A DNA stretch of 64,000 nucleotides from SP197 sp965242595. Its GTDB lineage: Bacteria > Pseudomonadota > Alphaproteobacteria > SP197. The position numbers were made by a program, and so were the translations under genes. The stretch covers positions 2,356,001-2,420,000 of the forward strand of contig OZ251464.1 in NCBI GenBank assembly GCA_965242595.1, written 5' to 3'. A model generated the notes under the pieces. It was not told where the DNA came from. It worked only from the letters and a program-made list of their open reading frames with translations, and did no database searches. Every line of letters begins with the position of its first letter. Position 1 is the stretch's first letter. This document shows positions 17,370 through 26,421 of this stretch, piece by piece.

Positions 17370-18173
17370 ATGACCCCCGCCCAACGAACAGGCGAACGAA
17401 CGGACGAGCGGGCAGACGAGCGGGCAGACCATGCCACCCGCTTCGGCGACCGCCGCGTCGCCGCCGCCGACAAGGCGCGCCTGGTGCGCCGGGTGTTCGA
17501 CAGCGTCGCGCCCCGCTACGACCTGATGAACGACCTCATGTCCGCCGGCCTCCACCGCCTGTGGAAGCGCGAGCTGGCGGCGCTGGTGGCACGCGATATC
17601 GCCGGCGGGCGGGCGGTGGATGTGGCGGGCGGCACCGGCGATGTCGCCTTTCTGCTGGCCCGGCGCGGCGTGCGGGTGGACGCGATCGACGTCAATGCCG
17701 CCATGCTGGCGCGCGGGCGCGACCGCGCGCTGGATCGCGCCCAGGATCGTGACCAGACCGGCGCCATCGGCTGGCTGTGTGGCGACGCCGAGGCGCTGCC
17801 GCTGGCCGATGCCAGCGTGGCCGCCTACACCATCGCCTTCGGCATCCGCAACGTCACCCATCTCGACCGCGCCCTGGCCGAGGCCCACCGCGTGCTGCGC
17901 CCGGGCGGGCGCTTCGCCTGCCTGGAGTTCGGGCATCTCGCCCTGCCGGCGCTGGACCGCCTCTATGGCCGCGCCCTGGAGGCGGCGCTGCCGCGCCTGG
18001 GCGCAGCCGTGGCCGGCGACGGCGACGCCTATCGCTATCTCGCCCAGAGCATCCGCCGCTTCCCGTCCCGGCAGCGCTTCGCCGCCATGGTGGCCGCGGC
18101 CGGCTTCGCCCGCATCGCCACGCGCAGCCTGGCCGGCGGCATCGCCGCCATCACCGCCGCCTGGCGGCTGTAA
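17370..18173 (+). CDS. ubiE: Ubiquinone/menaquinone biosynthesis C-methyltransferase UbiE
   Basis: 267 residues; the ATG at 17370 is chosen because it is the only one before the core. Class I SAM methyltransferase: VFDSVAPRYDLMNDLMSAGLHRLWK, the SAM loop VDVAGGTGDVAF, and IAFGIRNVTHLDRALAEAHRVLRPGG. It methylates the C2 of the demethylated quinone ring. Two 12-bp tandem repeats lie inside the gene: DERA repeats in the N-terminal extension and DRAL/DRAQ/DRDQ in a loop after the SAM-binding region. ubiB starts 17 bases downstream, as is usual. Confidence 0.96.
   Translation: MTPAQRTGERTDERADERADHATRFGDRRVAAADKARLVRRVFDSVAPRYDLMNDLMSAGLHRLWKRELAALVARDIAGGRAVDVAGGTGDVAFLLARRGVRVDAIDVNAAMLARGRDRALDRAQDRDQTGAIGWLCGDAEALPLADASVAAYTIAFGIRNVTHLDRALAEAHRVLRPGGRFACLEFGHLALPALDRLYGRALEAALPRLGAAVAGDGDAYRYLAQSIRRFPSRQRFAAMVAAAGFARIATRSLAGGIAAITAAWRL
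17403..17426 (+). repeat. 12-bp in-frame tandem repeat, ubiE N-terminus
   Basis: GACGAGCGGGCA twice, giving DERA-DERA after a degenerate GERT. Lies ahead of the conserved core. Confidence 0.85.
17721..17756 (+). repeat. 12-bp in-frame tandem repeat, ubiE loop
   Basis: Three diverged units GACCGCGCGCTG, GATCGCGCCCAG, GATCGTGACCAG giving DRAL-DRAQ-DRDQ in a loop between the SAM-binding motifs. Confidence 0.75.
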
Positions 18174-18189
18174 GGCGCCCCGGCCGCCC

Positions 18190-19776
18190 ATGACCGGCCC
18201 CGTCCAGGCCGTCCGCAATCTCGCCAGGCTGTTCGCCATCGCCCGCATCCTGGCCCGCCACGATGCCCTCTTCCCCCTGCGGCTGGCCGGCGTGGCGCGG
18301 CCGCTGCTATGGGCCGCCGCCCTGGCTGCGTTTGTGCCGCCCTGGTTCCGCCGCCCCGCCGGCGGCCGTCCAGGCGAGAGGCTGCGGCGCGCCTTGCAGG
18401 CGCTGGGGCCGGGCTTCGTCAAGGCGGGCCAGCTGTTCTCCGTGCGCGGCGACATGATCGGCGAGGAGATGGCCCGCGCCCTTTCCGGGCTGCAGGACCG
18501 GCTGGCGCCCTTCCCGGCCCGGCAGGCGCGCGCCACCGTCGAGCGCGAGCTGGGGGCGCCGCTGGCCCGCCTGTTCCAACGCTTCGACGATCGTCCGGTC
18601 GCCGCCGCCTCCATCGCCCAGGTCCACCGCGCCCGCACCGCCGACGGGCGCGAGGTTGCGGTCAAGGTGCTGCGCCCCGGCGTCGCCGCCGCCATCGCCC
18701 GCGATCTCGCGCTGGCCCGCTGGCTCGCCCGGCTGGTGGAACGCGCCCGCCCCGGCCTTCACCGGCTGCGCCCGGTCGAGGTGGTGCGCATGCTGGGCAC
18801 ATGGTTCGAGATCGAGCTCGATCTGCGTCTGGAGGCGGCAGCGGCCGCCGAGCTGGGCGAGAACATGGCGGGCGATCCCGGCTTTCGCGTGCCGGCGGTG
18901 GACTGGCAGCTGACATCGCAAAGCGTGCTGACGCTGGAATGGGTGGAAGGCATCCCGGTGGACGAAGGCGAGACGCTGGCGGCGGCGGGCCACGATGGCG
19001 AAAAGCTGGTTGCCCAGGCGGCGCGGGCGTTCTTCAACCAGGCCTTCCGCGACGGCTTCTTTCACGCCGACATGCACCCCGGCAACCTGTTCGTGGACGC
19101 TTCGGGGGCCATCGTGGCGGTCGATTTCGGCATCATGGGCCGCCTCGATCGCCCCACCCGCCTGGCGCTGGCCGGCATGCTGCTGGCCCTTCTGGCGCGC
19201 GACTGGCGCCGTGTCGCCGACCTCCACTTTCAGGCGGGCTGGGTGCCGGCGGACCGTTCCCGCGACCTGTTCGCCCAGGCCTGCCGCGCCATCGGCGAGC
19301 CGATCCTGGACCGCCCCCAGGGGGAGATTTCGATGGCGCGGCTGCTGGCCCAGCTGTTCCAGGTCACCGAACGCTTCGGCATGGCGACCCAGCCCCGGCT
19401 GCTGCTGCTGCAAAAGACCATGCTGGTGACCGAAGGCATCGCGCGCCGCCTGGCGCCCGGGGTCGATATGTGGGCGCTGATGCGCCCGCCGATCGAAGAC
19501 TGGGCGGCGGCCCATCTCTCGCCCCCGGCCCAGGCCGCCGAGGCCGCCAGGCAGGGCGCGCGCATGCTGGCCCGCCTGCCGGAACTGGCCGGCAAGGTGG
19601 AGATCATAATCGACCGGGGGATCGACCGGGGGATCGACCGGGCGGCGGAGAGGGAACTTCACCGCGCCATGGCGCCCTCCCCGCCGCCGGGCGCCGGCAA
19701 TGGGGGGCGAACGGCCTGGCTGTGGCCTCTCTCCCTTCTGGCGCTGCTGATGGCGGCGCTGGCGCTGGCGACCTGA
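18190..19776 (+). CDS. ubiB: Ubiquinone biosynthesis protein UbiB (ABC1/ADCK kinase-like)
   Basis: 528 residues. KAGQLFSVRGD (the family's KxGQ), the Ala-rich loop AAASIAQVH replacing a glycine loop, VAVKVLRPG, HADMHPGNLFV and AVDFGIMGR identify an atypical kinase-like ATPase needed for coenzyme Q synthesis at the membrane. One or two hydrophobic segments close the C-terminus (PLSLLALLMAALALAT). A triple 12-bp repeat encodes IDRGIDRGIDRA just before the membrane part. In operon with ubiE; a hairpin follows the stop. Confidence 0.95.
   Translation: MTGPVQAVRNLARLFAIARILARHDALFPLRLAGVARPLLWAAALAAFVPPWFRRPAGGRPGERLRRALQALGPGFVKAGQLFSVRGDMIGEEMARALSGLQDRLAPFPARQARATVERELGAPLARLFQRFDDRPVAAASIAQVHRARTADGREVAVKVLRPGVAAAIARDLALARWLARLVERARPGLHRLRPVEVVRMLGTWFEIELDLRLEAAAAAELGENMAGDPGFRVPAVDWQLTSQSVLTLEWVEGIPVDEGETLAAAGHDGEKLVAQAARAFFNQAFRDGFFHADMHPGNLFVDASGAIVAVDFGIMGRLDRPTRLALAGMLLALLARDWRRVADLHFQAGWVPADRSRDLFAQACRAIGEPILDRPQGEISMARLLAQLFQVTERFGMATQPRLLLLQKTMLVTEGIARRLAPGVDMWALMRPPIEDWAAAHLSPPAQAAEAARQGARMLARLPELAGKVEIIIDRGIDRGIDRAAERELHRAMAPSPPPGAGNGGRTAWLWPLSLLALLMAALALAT
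19609..19644 (+). repeat. 12-bp in-frame tandem repeat, ubiB
   Basis: ATCGACCGGGGG, ATCGACCGGGGG, ATCGACCGGGCG: nearly perfect triple giving IDRG-IDRG-IDRA between the kinase-like domain and the C-terminal membrane segment. Confidence 0.85.
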
Positions 19777-19783
19777 GCCTGCC

Positions 19784-19799
19784 GGAAGGGCGGCCTTCC
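19784..19799 (+). terminator. Hairpin after ubiB
   Basis: GGAAGG-GCGG-CCTTCC, perfect six-base stem eight bases after the ubiB stop. There is no T-run, so termination activity is uncertain. Confidence 0.4.
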
Positions 19800-19872
19800 C
19801 GACGCCTCGAAGGGGGTGGCCTTCCTGGCCGCGGGGGGCGATACTGCGGCTTCCGATTGTGGGGAGGGCATC

Positions 19873-21276
19873 ATGCTGAGGAATGTGAGATACGACGCCG
19901 ACGAGCTCTGGCAGAAGGATCACGACCACGTCATCCATCCCTGGACCGACTTCGCCCACTGGGACGAGAAGGGTTCCGAGATCATGGCCGAGGCCGACGG
20001 CATCCATGTCTATGACAGCCGCGGCAACAAGTTCATCGACGGCATCGGCGGTCTGTGGTGCGTCAATATCGGCTATGGGCGCGAAGAGATGGCCGACGCG
20101 ATCGCCGAACAGGTGCGCGCCATCCCCTATTACTCGCCCTTCCACCACCTGGGCACGCCGCCGGCGGGCCTGCTGGGGGCCAAGCTGGCGGAGCTGACGC
20201 CCGGCGACCTCAACCACACCTTCTTCGGCACCGGCGGTTCCATGGCCAACGACACCGCCATCCGCTTCGTCCATTTCTACTGGAACAACCGTTCCCGCCC
20301 GGCCAAGAAGAAGATTATCAGCCGCGTGGACGCCTATCACGGCATGACCTACATGGCGGCCGCGCTCACCGGCATCGCCTACGACAAGATCGGCTTCGAC
20401 CAGGCCGACGACCTGGTGGTCCATGTCGCCTGCCCCTACCCCTATCGCCGCCCCGAGGGCATGAGCGAGGCCGCCTTCTGCGACTGGCTGATCCAGGATC
20501 TGGAAGGGCGCATCGAGGAGGTCGGCGCGGAGAACATCGGCGCCTTCATCGCCGAGCCGATCATGGGCGCCGGCGGCGTCATCGTGCCGCCGGAAGGCTA
20601 TCACCGCCGCACGCTGGAGGTGTGCAAGGCCAACGACATCCTCTACATCTCCGACGAGGTGGTCACGGGCTTCGGCCGGCTGGGGCATTTCTTCGCCTCC
20701 GAGCCGGTGTTCGACATCGTCCCCGACATCGTCACCTCGGCCAAGGGCATCAGCTCCGGCTATCAGCCGCTTTCGGCCACCATCGTCTCGCAGGAGATCT
20801 ACGATGTGCTCTCCACGCCGCAGGTGGAAGGCGGGCTGTTCACCACCGGCTTCACCTATTCGGGCCATCCGGTGTGCTGTGCCGCCGGCCTGAAGAACAT
20901 CGAGATCATGGAGCGCGAGGACATCCCCGGCCATGTGCGCAAGGTCGGCCCCTATTTCGAGCGTCGGCTGCGGGAGGAGCTGGCCGATCTGCCGCTGGTG
21001 GGCGAGGTGCGCGGCAAATGCTTCATGATGTGCGTCGAGAACGTCGCCGACAAAGCCACCAGGGCGCTGTTGCCGCCGGAGGTGGATGTCGGCGGGCGCA
21101 TCGCCGCCCACGCCCAGAGCAACGGGCTGATCGTCCGCCCGCTGGGCCATCTCAACGTGATGTCGCCGCCGCTGATCCTCACCGAAGCCCAGATCGACGA
21201 TTTCGTCGCCATCCTGAAGGGCGCCATCGAAACCACGCAGGACGATCTGGTGCGCGAAGGCATCTGGAAGGGCTGA
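19873..21276 (+). CDS. Class III pyridoxal-phosphate aminotransferase
   Basis: 467 residues. Shows the fold-type I class III marks: GIGGLWCVNIGYG near the N-terminus, the phosphate-binding FGTGGSMANDTAIRF, AYHGMTYMA, EPIMGAGGVIVPPEGY, DEVVTGFGRLGHFFA and the PLP lysine in TSAKGISSGYQPL. Members transfer amino groups from omega-amino acids, diamines or taurine to pyruvate or alpha-ketoglutarate. Overall it is most like putrescine/taurine-pyruvate type aminotransferases, but the donor cannot be fixed. ATG 19873 is preceded by GGGGAGGG. It stands alone between ubiB and a secreted hydrolase. Confidence 0.93.
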   Translation: MLRNVRYDADELWQKDHDHVIHPWTDFAHWDEKGSEIMAEADGIHVYDSRGNKFIDGIGGLWCVNIGYGREEMADAIAEQVRAIPYYSPFHHLGTPPAGLLGAKLAELTPGDLNHTFFGTGGSMANDTAIRFVHFYWNNRSRPAKKKIISRVDAYHGMTYMAAALTGIAYDKIGFDQADDLVVHVACPYPYRRPEGMSEAAFCDWLIQDLEGRIEEVGAENIGAFIAEPIMGAGGVIVPPEGYHRRTLEVCKANDILYISDEVVTGFGRLGHFFASEPVFDIVPDIVTSAKGISSGYQPLSATIVSQEIYDVLSTPQVEGGLFTTGFTYSGHPVCCAAGLKNIEIMEREDIPGHVRKVGPYFERRLREELADLPLVGEVRGKCFMMCVENVADKATRALLPPEVDVGGRIAAHAQSNGLIVRPLGHLNVMSPPLILTEAQIDDFVAILKGAIETTQDDLVREGIWKG

Positions 21277-21414
21277 GCACCGCCGGCGCCTCCGGGGAAC
21301 ATATGGGCACAGGGCGCCGGGATCGGTGTATCCAGGGCCGGGCGGGGCGATGACGGCACCGGGCAGGGCGGCATAATCTCCGCCGCCCCCCGCTCGGAGG
21401 AACCCGGAGGAGCC

Positions 21415-22317
21415 ATGCCCGTCGCCCGCGCCCGGATCGCCGCCGCCCGAATCGCCATCGGAGCCGTCGCTGCCGCCCTGGCGCTCGCCCTCTCCACGCT
21501 GCCGGGCGCGGCGGCGCCGGTGGTCACCCAGCTCGCCGCCGACGTCTATACGGTCAGCGAGGGCGGCTATGTCAGCCTGGCGGTGGTGGGCGAAGACGGG
21601 GTGCTGATCACCGATCCCGCCTCCGCCAGCCGCGCCCGGGCGCTGAAGCAGGCCGTCGCCGGGATCGCCGCCAAGCCGATCACCCATATCGTGCTCTCCC
21701 ACGAGCATTACGACCATGTCGGCGGCACCGAGCTCTTCCCCGCGGCGCAGGTGATCTGCCACGCCGCCTGTCTGCCGGTGTTCGCCCTCGACATCACCGG
21801 CCAGGCCCCGGACCGGGTGGACACCACCTTCAACGACGCCATGCGGGTGGATTTCGCCGGCACGCCGGTGGATCTCTACCATTACGGCCCGGCCGACGGG
21901 GCCGGTTCCATCGTCCTGCACCTGCCCGAACGGCGCATCGCCTTCACGGCCGACCTCTATATCGACCGGGAGCTGACCCACGGGCTGTTCATGGACGACG
22001 ACAACTATCTCGCCATCGGGCGGGTGCTGCGGGAGCTGCTGGCGATGGACCTGGAACACGCGGTCAACGCCCATTCCGACGACACCTCGCCCGGCATCGT
22101 CGAGGAGAACCTGGCCTTCGTGGAGGATCTGTTCCAGCTGGTCTCCGTCGAGGTCGCCAAGGCCATGGCGGCAGGCGGGCCGGCCCAGGTGCTGGCCGGG
22201 ATGGAGCGCTGGCAGAGCGAGCTGAAGCTGCCCGCCTATGCCGACTGGCAGGGCTATGACGAGCACCTGCCGGCCCACATCCGGCGCATGGCGCTCTCCA
22301 TCTTCCACGGCGGCTGA
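21415..22317 (+). CDS. Secreted metallo-beta-lactamase-fold hydrolase
   Basis: 300 residues. Signal peptide over about residues 1-33 (Arg-rich start, hydrophobic run, GAAA-P cleavage). The metal motif SHEHYDHVGG puts H96, H98, D100 and H101 as zinc ligands; ADLYIDRE and NAHSDD supply later ligands. It resembles the periplasmic quinoprotein-relay/SoxH-like MBL group; the substrate is not evident. The ATG follows CGGAGGAACCCGGAGGAGCC. It converges on the DUF1028 gene. Confidence 0.88.
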   Translation: MPVARARIAAARIAIGAVAAALALALSTLPGAAAPVVTQLAADVYTVSEGGYVSLAVVGEDGVLITDPASASRARALKQAVAGIAAKPITHIVLSHEHYDHVGGTELFPAAQVICHAACLPVFALDITGQAPDRVDTTFNDAMRVDFAGTPVDLYHYGPADGAGSIVLHLPERRIAFTADLYIDRELTHGLFMDDDNYLAIGRVLRELLAMDLEHAVNAHSDDTSPGIVEENLAFVEDLFQLVSVEVAKAMAAGGPAQVLAGMERWQSELKLPAYADWQGYDEHLPAHIRRMALSIFHGG

Positions 22318-22341
22318 GGCGCCTGCGCGGGCGGCTCCGCG

Positions 22342-23031
22342 TCAGGGGTCGCCCGGCACGCCGTAGCTGGGCGCCCTGGTGGGGTCCAGCGCGCGGATGG
22401 TGTAGTCGTCCATCTGCGGGCCATAGACCTGCCAGACGCGGCGCAACTCGGCGATGGGCTCCGGATGCCAGTCCACGCGCAGGTCGCAGATCGGCCAGTC
22501 GTGCCGGTGGCAGACCACGATGCCGGCCGATTTCACGCTGCCTTCCTCGCCGCCCGCGTCCAGCCCCGCTTCCAGGGCCCTCAGCAGCCGTTCCGGCAGC
22601 CTCTCGGGCAGGCGCTCGCCCCCGCCGCCGGCCGCGAAGGCCGCCACCATGGCCGCCGGCACGCCGGGATCGGCCAGCAGATTGCCGGCGGCCACGCAGC
22701 CTTCGCCGCAGGCCACTGCGTGGGTGCCCAGCGTGCCGCTGCCGGAATGATGGGCGGTGTGGCCCAGCCCATCCACCATCGCCAGCTGACGCCAGGCGGC
22801 GAAGGGCCGCGCCTCCACCAGCAGCGCCATCGCCCGGGCGGCGCCATAGCCCTGGCCCAGCAGGTTCAGCCCCATCGTGCCCAGGCCCGGATCGGTGACA
22901 TTCTGGCTGGCGACGGCGCCGATGCCGCCCCGCACCCAGGCGCAGCGGGCGGCGACGGCCGGGCTGGAGGAGGTGACCGCCACCCCGAACATGCCGCTGG
23001 CGGCACAGCGGGCGGTGAGCGAGAAGGTCAT
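22342..23031 (-). CDS. DUF1028 family protein (Ntn-hydrolase-like)
   Basis: 229 residues opening with MTFSLTARCAASGMFGVAVTSSSPAVAARCAWVRGGIGAV..., the standard DUF1028 beginning, and GEGCVAAGNLLADPGVPAAM. The family has an Ntn-hydrolase-type fold and unknown reaction; it is often found beside RidA proteins and amidohydrolases. Its ATG overlaps the RidA gene stop by four bases, so they are cotranslated. A 12-bp repeat gives ERLP-ERLP-ERLL in the middle. Confidence 0.9.
   Translation of the reverse strand: MTFSLTARCAASGMFGVAVTSSSPAVAARCAWVRGGIGAVASQNVTDPGLGTMGLNLLGQGYGAARAMALLVEARPFAAWRQLAMVDGLGHTAHHSGSGTLGTHAVACGEGCVAAGNLLADPGVPAAMVAAFAAGGGGERLPERLPERLLRALEAGLDAGGEEGSVKSAGIVVCHRHDWPICDLRVDWHPEPIAELRRVWQVYGPQMDDYTIRALDPTRAPSYGVPGDP
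22582..22617 (-). repeat. 12-bp in-frame tandem repeat in the DUF1028 gene
   Basis: Coding-strand units GAGCGCCTGCCC, GAGAGGCTGCCG, GAACGGCTGCTG give ERLP-ERLP-ERLL, part of a helix or linker after the conserved Ntn core. Confidence 0.75.
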
Positions 23032-23447
23032 CGGCCTTCGTCCTCCGGCACCACGGCGTCCACATCGATCTCCATCAGCATCTCCGGCCGCGCCAGCGCC
23101 TGGACCACCAGGCCGGTGGAGCAGGGATGGACGCCCTTCAGCCAGCGCCCGATGACGTTATAGACCGGCTCGCGAAAGCGCGGGTCGGTGAGATAGACGG
23201 TGATCTTGCAGATATGCTCCAGCCTTCCCCCGGCCTCCTCCAGCAGCCGCTCGACGCAGGACATCGCCATCTCCGCCTGGGCCGCCGGGTCGCCCACGCC
23301 GTGGAAGCTGCCGTCCAGGTCGAAGCCGGTCTGGCCGCGCATGAAGATGTGGTTGCCGGCCCGCACCGCCATGGCGAGGTCGTTGTCCAGCGTCTGTTCG
23401 GGATACATCTCCCGCGTGTTGAAACGGCGCAGGCGCAGATGGGCCAT
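23028..23447 (-). CDS. RidA/YjgF/UK114 family protein
   Basis: 139 residues. The fold signature is present: LAMAVRAGNHIFMRGQTG, AQAEMAMSCVERLLEEAGG, ICKITVYLTD and the end RPEMLMEIDVDAVVP with the Arg that in RidA binds the imine or keto acid. RidA hydrolyses reactive enamines/imines, and family members in catabolic clusters act on pathway intermediates. It sits between the HpaB-type monooxygenase and DUF1028 in one minus-strand operon. Confidence 0.93.
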   Translation of the reverse strand: MAHLRLRRFNTREMYPEQTLDNDLAMAVRAGNHIFMRGQTGFDLDGSFHGVGDPAAQAEMAMSCVERLLEEAGGRLEHICKITVYLTDPRFREPVYNVIGRWLKGVHPCSTGLVVQALARPEMLMEIDVDAVVPEDEGR

Positions 23448-23475
23448 GATGTTTCCTCCCGTCGGTTCGCCGCCC

Positions 23476-24921
23476 CTATGCCATCGTCTTCTCGGAGAGG
23501 CCGGCGGCTTTTTGCACGAAACGCAGCGGCGAGTCGAAGTCGAAATTGCGATAGACGGCGCCCAGATGGGCGAAGGGCGGCGACTGGGCGAACAGCTGGA
23601 AGGTCACCTTGTGGCCGGCATAGTCGGAGTTCACCAGGTCGCGGGCAAAGGCCAGCAGCTTGCGCCGGTCCTCCGCCTGCCAGCTGGCGTTGACGTTGTA
23701 GAACTTCGCCATCCATGGCGCCGTCTCGCCGGCCAGGAAGGCGGGGTTGTCGGGGGTGACGCAGATCTGCCCGCCCATCAGCTCGCGGGTCAGATGCATC
23801 GCCTCCGGCAGCTGGCTGCAGGCCAGCACGCGCCCGGTATAGAGCAGCGACTGGTCCGGCATCAGAAAGCCGCCGGGGCTGCGCCGCGCCGCGGCGATGG
23901 CGGCGGTGAGATGGGCGTTGATGCCCTCGCGATAGCAGGCCAGCCGGGCCAGCTTTTCCTGCACCGCCTGTTGCCGGTCCAGCCCGGTCTGGCGCACGTT
24001 GAAAAGCGCGGCGCCGATCATCAGATCGGCCATCAGCATGATGCGCAGCACGAACATATAGGCGCTGTAGCGGTGCAGCGTGCCGCGAATGAAGGTGGCC
24101 GCCGCGGTGTGGCGATAGAACAGGATGTTCTCCCAGGGAACCAGCACATCGTCGAACACCAGCAGGGTATCGACCTCGTCGAAGCCGTTGGAAAGGGGAT
24201 AGTCGGTGGCGGGCCTCACGCCGGCAAAGCCGTTGCGGCAGATATGCTTCAGCCCCGGCGCGTTCATCGGGCAGATGAAGCCCAGCGCATAGTCGGAAAG
24301 CTTGCTGTCGCCCCAATTGGCGATGGTGGGCTTGACGAAGGCCTGATGGGCATAGGCGGCGGCGGTCTCGTATTTGGCCCCGCGCACGACGATGCCGGAA
24401 TCGGTCTCCTTCACCACATGCAGCAGCATGTCCGGGTCCTGGTCCTGCGGCGCCTTGGAACGGTCGCCCTTGGGGTCGGTGTTGGCCGAGACGTGGAACA
24501 GGTCGTTCGCCAGCACGCGCTGGATATGGCGGTCGATATTGGCGGACCAGCTTTCGTCCACCTGGTTCAGCACATCCTTGCCGTCGGCCAGCGACCACAG
24601 CTCGCCCACGGTCTCGTCGCCTACCCGCGTCACCACGCCGCCGATCTCCCACATCACCGTCTCCACCCAGCGGCGCTTGGTCTGCCAGTCTTCGGGCGCC
24701 AGCGGCGGCTGCCAGGCGCTGGCGCAGAGCTCGCCGTCCCGCTGGCAGGCCATGATGTCCTTGAACCGGTCCTCATGGGCCATGTCGTAGATGCGCGCGC
24801 GCACATCCACGATGGGCCGGAAAGCCTTGTGGCCGGGCACATCCGTTACCCGCTCGCCCGCGATGAACACCTCGCGCCCGTCGCGCAGCGACTCCCGGTA
24901 TTGCTCGCCCGTCATCAGCAT
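23476..24921 (-). CDS. HpaB-family FADH2-dependent aromatic monooxygenase (4-hydroxyphenylacetate 3-hydroxylase type)
   Basis: 481 residues, usual family size. Recognisable stretches are MTGEQYRESLRDGREVFIAGERV at the N-terminus, the ETDSGIVVRGAKYETAAAYAHQ strand of the acyl-CoA-dehydrogenase-like core, and VFDDVLVPWENILFYR. The large oxygenase component takes reduced flavin from a separate reductase and hydroxylates a phenolic ring. No HpaC reductase is present in the window. First gene of the operon with RidA and DUF1028, divergent from a LysR regulator 93 bases away. Substrate unknown. Confidence 0.9.
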   Translation of the reverse strand: MLMTGEQYRESLRDGREVFIAGERVTDVPGHKAFRPIVDVRARIYDMAHEDRFKDIMACQRDGELCASAWQPPLAPEDWQTKRRWVETVMWEIGGVVTRVGDETVGELWSLADGKDVLNQVDESWSANIDRHIQRVLANDLFHVSANTDPKGDRSKAPQDQDPDMLLHVVKETDSGIVVRGAKYETAAAYAHQAFVKPTIANWGDSKLSDYALGFICPMNAPGLKHICRNGFAGVRPATDYPLSNGFDEVDTLLVFDDVLVPWENILFYRHTAAATFIRGTLHRYSAYMFVLRIMLMADLMIGAALFNVRQTGLDRQQAVQEKLARLACYREGINAHLTAAIAAARRSPGGFLMPDQSLLYTGRVLACSQLPEAMHLTRELMGGQICVTPDNPAFLAGETAPWMAKFYNVNASWQAEDRRKLLAFARDLVNSDYAGHKVTFQLFAQSPPFAHLGAVYRNFDFDSPLRFVQKAAGLSEKTMA

Positions 24922-24969
24922 GGCCGTCCCTCCCTGGCTCCGCCGGGCGCAGGTTGACGGCGGCGCCGG

Positions 24970-25014
24970 CAAAGGTAAAACATTATCTAGTGGGCTTTTG
25001 AATAGGAAAAAGCT
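24970..25014. promoter_or_regulatory. AT-rich divergent control region between HpaB operon and LysR gene
   Basis: A conspicuous AT-rich stretch. On the minus strand GATAAT (24987-24982) is a good -10 for the HpaB operon, but the matching -35 position (TTTTCC, 17-base spacing) is weak, as expected for an activator-dependent promoter. The LysR protein is the obvious candidate regulator; I could not define a clean T-N11-A box. Confidence 0.5.
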
Positions 25015-25968
25015 ATGCAATACACGCTGAGGCAGCTGGCCTATGTCGCCGCCGCCGCCGAGGCGGGCAGCGTGGCCGGGGCGGCCCGGCGCTGTCATGT
25101 CTCGCAGCCTTCGGTCTCGGCGGCCATCGCCCATCTGGAACAGGCGTTCGGCGTCGCCCTGTTCGTCCGCCATCACGCCAGGGGCATTTCGCCCACCCCG
25201 GCCGGGCGGCGGCTGGCGGCCGAGGCGCGCGCTCTGCTGGCCCATGCCGAGGAGTTCGCCCACAACGCGGCCGGCCTGGCCCAGGGGCTGGCCGGCGCCC
25301 TGGATGTGGGTTGTTTCGTCACCTTCGCGCCGCTGGTGCTGCCGGGGCTGCTGCGGGCGCTGGCGGGGGAGCATCCGGCGATCCGGGTCGCGCCCCACGA
25401 GGAAGATCTGCGGGCGCTGGGCCACGGCCTGCGCCACGGCCATTTCGAGCTGGCGCTGACCTACGACCTGGACCGCGGCGACGACATCGCCTTCGAGGCG
25501 CTGGCGACGGTGCCGATCTACGCCATGCTGCCCGCCTCCCATCGGCTGGCGCGCCAGGGCGCCATCCGGCTGGCCGAGCTGGCGGGCGAGCCTTTCGTGC
25601 TGCTGGCCCTGCCGGGCAGCCGGGGGCATTTCCTTTCCGTCTTCGCCGAGGCCGGGATCGAGCCGGCCATCGCCTGCGAGACCCATTCCATCGAAATGGC
25701 GCGCGGCCTGGTTGCCAACGGCTATGGCTACAGCCTGCTGCACAGCCGCCCCGCCCACGACCGCGCCCTGGACGGACGCAGGCTGGCCACGGTGCCGCTG
25801 TCCTGGCCGCGCCGCGACATGCGCCTGGGGCTGGCCCGGCTGGCGGCGCAGCGCCCCACCCGCATGGGCGAGGCCTTCGCCTCCGTCTGCCGCCGCCATC
25901 TGGCGGGCCTGGTCGAGGCCGCGCGCCCGGACCTTCAGCTTCCGGGGTTGCGATCCCGCGGGTCTTGA
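25015..25968 (+). CDS. LysR-family transcriptional regulator
   Basis: 317 residues. The N-terminal winged helix-turn-helix (about 1-60) shows MQYTLRQLAYVAAAAEAGSVAGAARRCHVSQPSVSAAIAHLEQAFGVALFVR; an effector-binding domain follows from about 90. The ATG at 25015 has AGGAAA upstream. It is divergent to the HpaB-RidA-DUF1028 operon and directly upstream of the CMD and acyl-CoA ligase genes, so it probably controls one or both arms in response to an aromatic effector. Confidence 0.93.
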   Translation: MQYTLRQLAYVAAAAEAGSVAGAARRCHVSQPSVSAAIAHLEQAFGVALFVRHHARGISPTPAGRRLAAEARALLAHAEEFAHNAAGLAQGLAGALDVGCFVTFAPLVLPGLLRALAGEHPAIRVAPHEEDLRALGHGLRHGHFELALTYDLDRGDDIAFEALATVPIYAMLPASHRLARQGAIRLAELAGEPFVLLALPGSRGHFLSVFAEAGIEPAIACETHSIEMARGLVANGYGYSLLHSRPAHDRALDGRRLATVPLSWPRRDMRLGLARLAAQRPTRMGEAFASVCRRHLAGLVEAARPDLQLPGLRSRGS

Positions 25969-26018
25969 TCTCGCCCGGGCGAGGGCGGAGGCTGGGGGCC
26001 GCAATGCGGGAGGCCGCC

Positions 26019-26405
26019 ATGGACGAGGAGCGTTTCGAACTGGGCCTGGCCCGGCGCAAGGCCACCCTGGGCGCCGACTATGTCGAGGCCAATCTGGCCG
26101 CGGCCGACGATTTCACCCGCCCCTTCCAGGAGGCCATGACCGAATGGTGCTGGGGCTTTGGCTGGGGCGACGATGCCATCGACGCCAAGACCCGCTCGCT
26201 GATGAACCTGGCGATGATCGGCGCCCTGGGCCGCATGCACGAATGGGAGCTGCACTGCCGCGGGGCGCTGGCCAACGGTTGCAGCGTGGAGCAGATTCGC
26301 GCCGCCATCCATGCGGTTGGCATCTATTGCGGCGTGCCCCAGGCGCTGGAATGCTTCCGCGCCGCCCGCAAGGTGCTGGCCGAACACGGGCGCGAAGCGG
26401 GCTGA
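26019..26405 (+). CDS. Carboxymuconolactone decarboxylase (CMD) family protein
   Basis: 128 residues. The shape matches 4-carboxymuconolactone decarboxylase PcaC: ...RKATLGADYVEANL..., DDFTRPFQEAMTEWCWGFGWGDDAIDAKTRSLMNLAMIGALGRMHEWELHCRGALANG, then GIYCGVPQALECF. It lacks the CxxC of the AhpD peroxidase branch, so a lactone or isomerising role in ring-cleavage catabolism is more likely. I prefer the ATG at 26019 (GGGAGG at ideal spacing) to that at 26004. Follows the LysR gene and precedes the ligase by 16 bases. Confidence 0.9.
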   Translation: MDEERFELGLARRKATLGADYVEANLAAADDFTRPFQEAMTEWCWGFGWGDDAIDAKTRSLMNLAMIGALGRMHEWELHCRGALANGCSVEQIRAAIHAVGIYCGVPQALECFRAARKVLAEHGREAG

Positions 26406-26421
26406 GCGCGAGGGAAAGGCG

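Noticed and set aside
18307..22308. 1,333-codon minus-strand open frame opposite ubiB, the aminotransferase and the MBL hydrolase
   Set aside because: Antisense shadow of three well-supported plus-strand genes; no domain or sensible composition.
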